The translations under genes and the position numbers were made by a program. A DNA stretch of 7,541 nucleotides from Sphingomonas sanxanigenens (GTDB lineage Bacteria > Pseudomonadota > Alphaproteobacteria > Sphingomonadales > Sphingomonadaceae), in assembly GCA_003240855.1 (NCBI GenBank), contig QFNN01000130.1, positions 1 through 7,541 on the forward strand, read 5' to 3'. Shown piece after piece: positions 6,803 through 7,541 of the stretch. The notes beneath the pieces were generated by a model. That model was not told where the DNA came from. It did no database searches and was given only the letters and a program-made list of their open reading frames with translations. The stretch's first letter is position 1. Every line of letters begins with the position of its first letter.

Positions 6803-7396
6803 TCAGGCGATCGCGACGCGCTTCGTCCGACGGCGCATGGCGAAGCCGGTCAGGCCGAAGCCGGCGACCAGCATGGCCCATGTCGCGGGCTCAGGCACGC
6901 CGGCCGGGTCGCCGAAGAACATGATGTGCGACACATCGGCCGGGTTGCGGTTGTAGGGGATGTCGAACGTGTTCCAGGTGCCCGAGCTGGCGGGAGCCGC
7001 CAGCTTGTAGAGCACGAAATTGTTCGCAGCCTTCACCGCGATGTAGCTGACGTTGAAACCCGCGAGGTTCCAAGTGCCGGACGAGCCGCCGGCGCCGGTA
7101 AAGGCGCCGAAGCTCGAGAAATTGGCGTCGTCGGTGGACACCGCGAAGCCGAGCGCATCCAGGAAGATATCCGGATTGGCCGACGGATGCGTGTCATTGT
7201 AATTATTATAGGCGGTCTGCGCGGCGACATAGCCGTTGGGGCTGGCTGCGGTGGAGTTGATATTGCCGCTGAACAGGCAGCCATGAGCCGACGTGACCGA
7301 GGTGCAGCTACCGTCGACCACGGAAGCGGCGCTGGCCGGAGTCGCAAGGACGGCCGCAGCGGCGCCGAGCGCTGTTAAGGCGATGAACTTACGCAT
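6803..7396 (-). CDS. PEP-CTERM (PEPxxWA variant) sorted exoprotein
   Basis: A 197-aa predicted secreted protein of unknown function. I chose the ATG at 7396 because a GAGGGG ribosome binding site lies 7 nt upstream; an alternative in-frame TTG at 7411 would overlap that site. Residues 1-23 are a signal peptide (MRKFIALTAL, Ala-rich core, ending PASA). The mature part is rich in Asn, Ser, Gly, Ala and aromatics, with two Cys (31 and 40) that may form a disulfide and two similar GTWN-containing strands (107-110 and 139-142), consistent with a beta-rich extracellular fold. The C-terminus is a full sorting tail: PEPATWAM (168-175), a hydrophobic helix LVAGFGLTGFA, then RRR and a short extra basic tail. 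In this family the tail is recognised by a membrane exosortase, linked to exopolysaccharide or surface assembly. No exosortase gene is in the window, so the enzyme must be encoded elsewhere. Confidence 0.9.
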   Translation of the reverse strand: MRKFIALTALGAAAAVLATPASAASVVDGSCTSVTSAHGCLFSGNINSTAASPNGYVAAQTAYNNYNDTHPSANPDIFLDALGFAVSTDDANFSSFGAFTGAGGSSGTWNLAGFNVSYIAVKAANNFVLYKLAAPASSGTWNTFDIPYNRNPADVSHIMFFGDPAGVPEPATWAMLVAGFGLTGFAMRRRTKRVAIA

Positions 7397-7403
7397 GAAT
7401 CTA

Positions 7404-7409
7404 CCCCTC
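7404..7409 (-). promoter_or_regulatory. Ribosome binding site that fixes the PEP-CTERM gene start
   Basis: Minus-strand GAGGGG, 7 nt before the ATG at 7396. It makes the ATG much more likely than the TTG at 7411, which would sit upstream of the site and add only MRGRF before the signal peptide. Confidence 0.75.
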
Positions 7410-7445
7410 AATATGATCTACGCGCCCGATTTATTCAGCGAACCT

Positions 7446-7480
7446 AGCCCGGCCTATTCATGAGACTGAGGTTCCGGGCT
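7446..7480. other. Short inverted repeat in the upstream region of the PEP-CTERM gene
   Basis: AGCCCGG (7446-7452) and CCGGGCT (7474-7480) are perfect 7-bp arms around a 21-bp spacer, about 50-85 bp upstream of the PEP-CTERM start. This could be a dyad operator or chance. The rest of 7397-7541 shows no gene, and I could not identify a convincing promoter. Confidence 0.3.
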
Positions 7481-7541
7481 TGTTGGGTGGCGATGCGTTT
7501 TCGGTGATGTGATCCGGACGAGCGCCTCTGGCGGTGTTTTT

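Noticed and set aside
7397..7411. TTG start for the PEP-CTERM protein
   Set aside because: The ATG at 7396 has a well-spaced GAGGGG site, and the TTG would lie upstream of that site.
7412..7470. Sigma-70-like (TTCGCT...TAGATC) or GGAAC-type stress promoter for the PEP-CTERM gene
   Set aside because: The -10 match is poor, and for the GGAAC version no CGTT element is at the required spacing.
7523..7541. CGCC-TCT-GGCG hairpin followed by GTGTTTTT as a plus-strand terminator
   Set aside because: The stem is only 4 bp, the window ends in the T-run, and no plus-strand gene precedes it.
1..7541. tRNA, rRNA, CRISPR array, insertion sequence, phage or defence genes
   Set aside because: No cloverleaf, regularly spaced repeat array, transposase, integrase or known defence motif was seen on either strand.

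Overview
This window is a compact, GC-rich stretch of bacterial chromosome. It most likely comes from a sphingomonad (Alphaproteobacteria, Sphingomonas or a close relative). That placement is inferred from three things: strong G/C third-position bias, which produces long antisense shadow frames; a secreted protein with the PEPxxWA variant of the PEP-CTERM sorting tail; and a TPR-bearing HExxH exoprotein of a kind I associate with this group.

Layout. Bases 1-2268 (+) hold the 3' part of a bifunctional NAD(P)H-hydrate epimerase/dehydratase gene. It is joined by a GTGA stop/start overlap to a [4Fe-4S] RlmD/TrmA-type RNA 5-methyluridine methyltransferase. Bases 2269-2378 are a short gap between convergent genes, filled by a REP/MITE-like inverted repeat. 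Bases 2379-6563 (-) carry three co-directional genes. In transcription order they are priA (replication restart helicase), a secreted HExxH metallopeptidase-like protein with TPRs, and a small four-helix MAPEG membrane protein. Bases 6564-6802 are non-coding: the priA leader contains a tandem-plus-inverted AAGTTGAGA repeat, and next to it is a strong intrinsic terminator belonging to the gene beyond. Bases 6803-7396 (-) encode a PEP-CTERM exoprotein with a clear signal peptide and Shine-Dalgarno sequence. Bases 7397-7541 are its upstream region, with no gene seen.

How the genes relate. The set is mostly housekeeping: metabolite repair, RNA modification and replication restart, plus envelope-facing accessory proteins. 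The close spacing of the HExxH/TPR gene and the MAPEG gene (22 bp, strong ribosome binding site) suggests one transcript, possibly read through from priA. No phage, insertion sequence, CRISPR, toxin-antitoxin or defence module is visible. I do not see a convincing new multi-gene system. The items most worth a second look are the two non-coding repeat structures and the uncharacterised HExxH/TPR-MAPEG pair.
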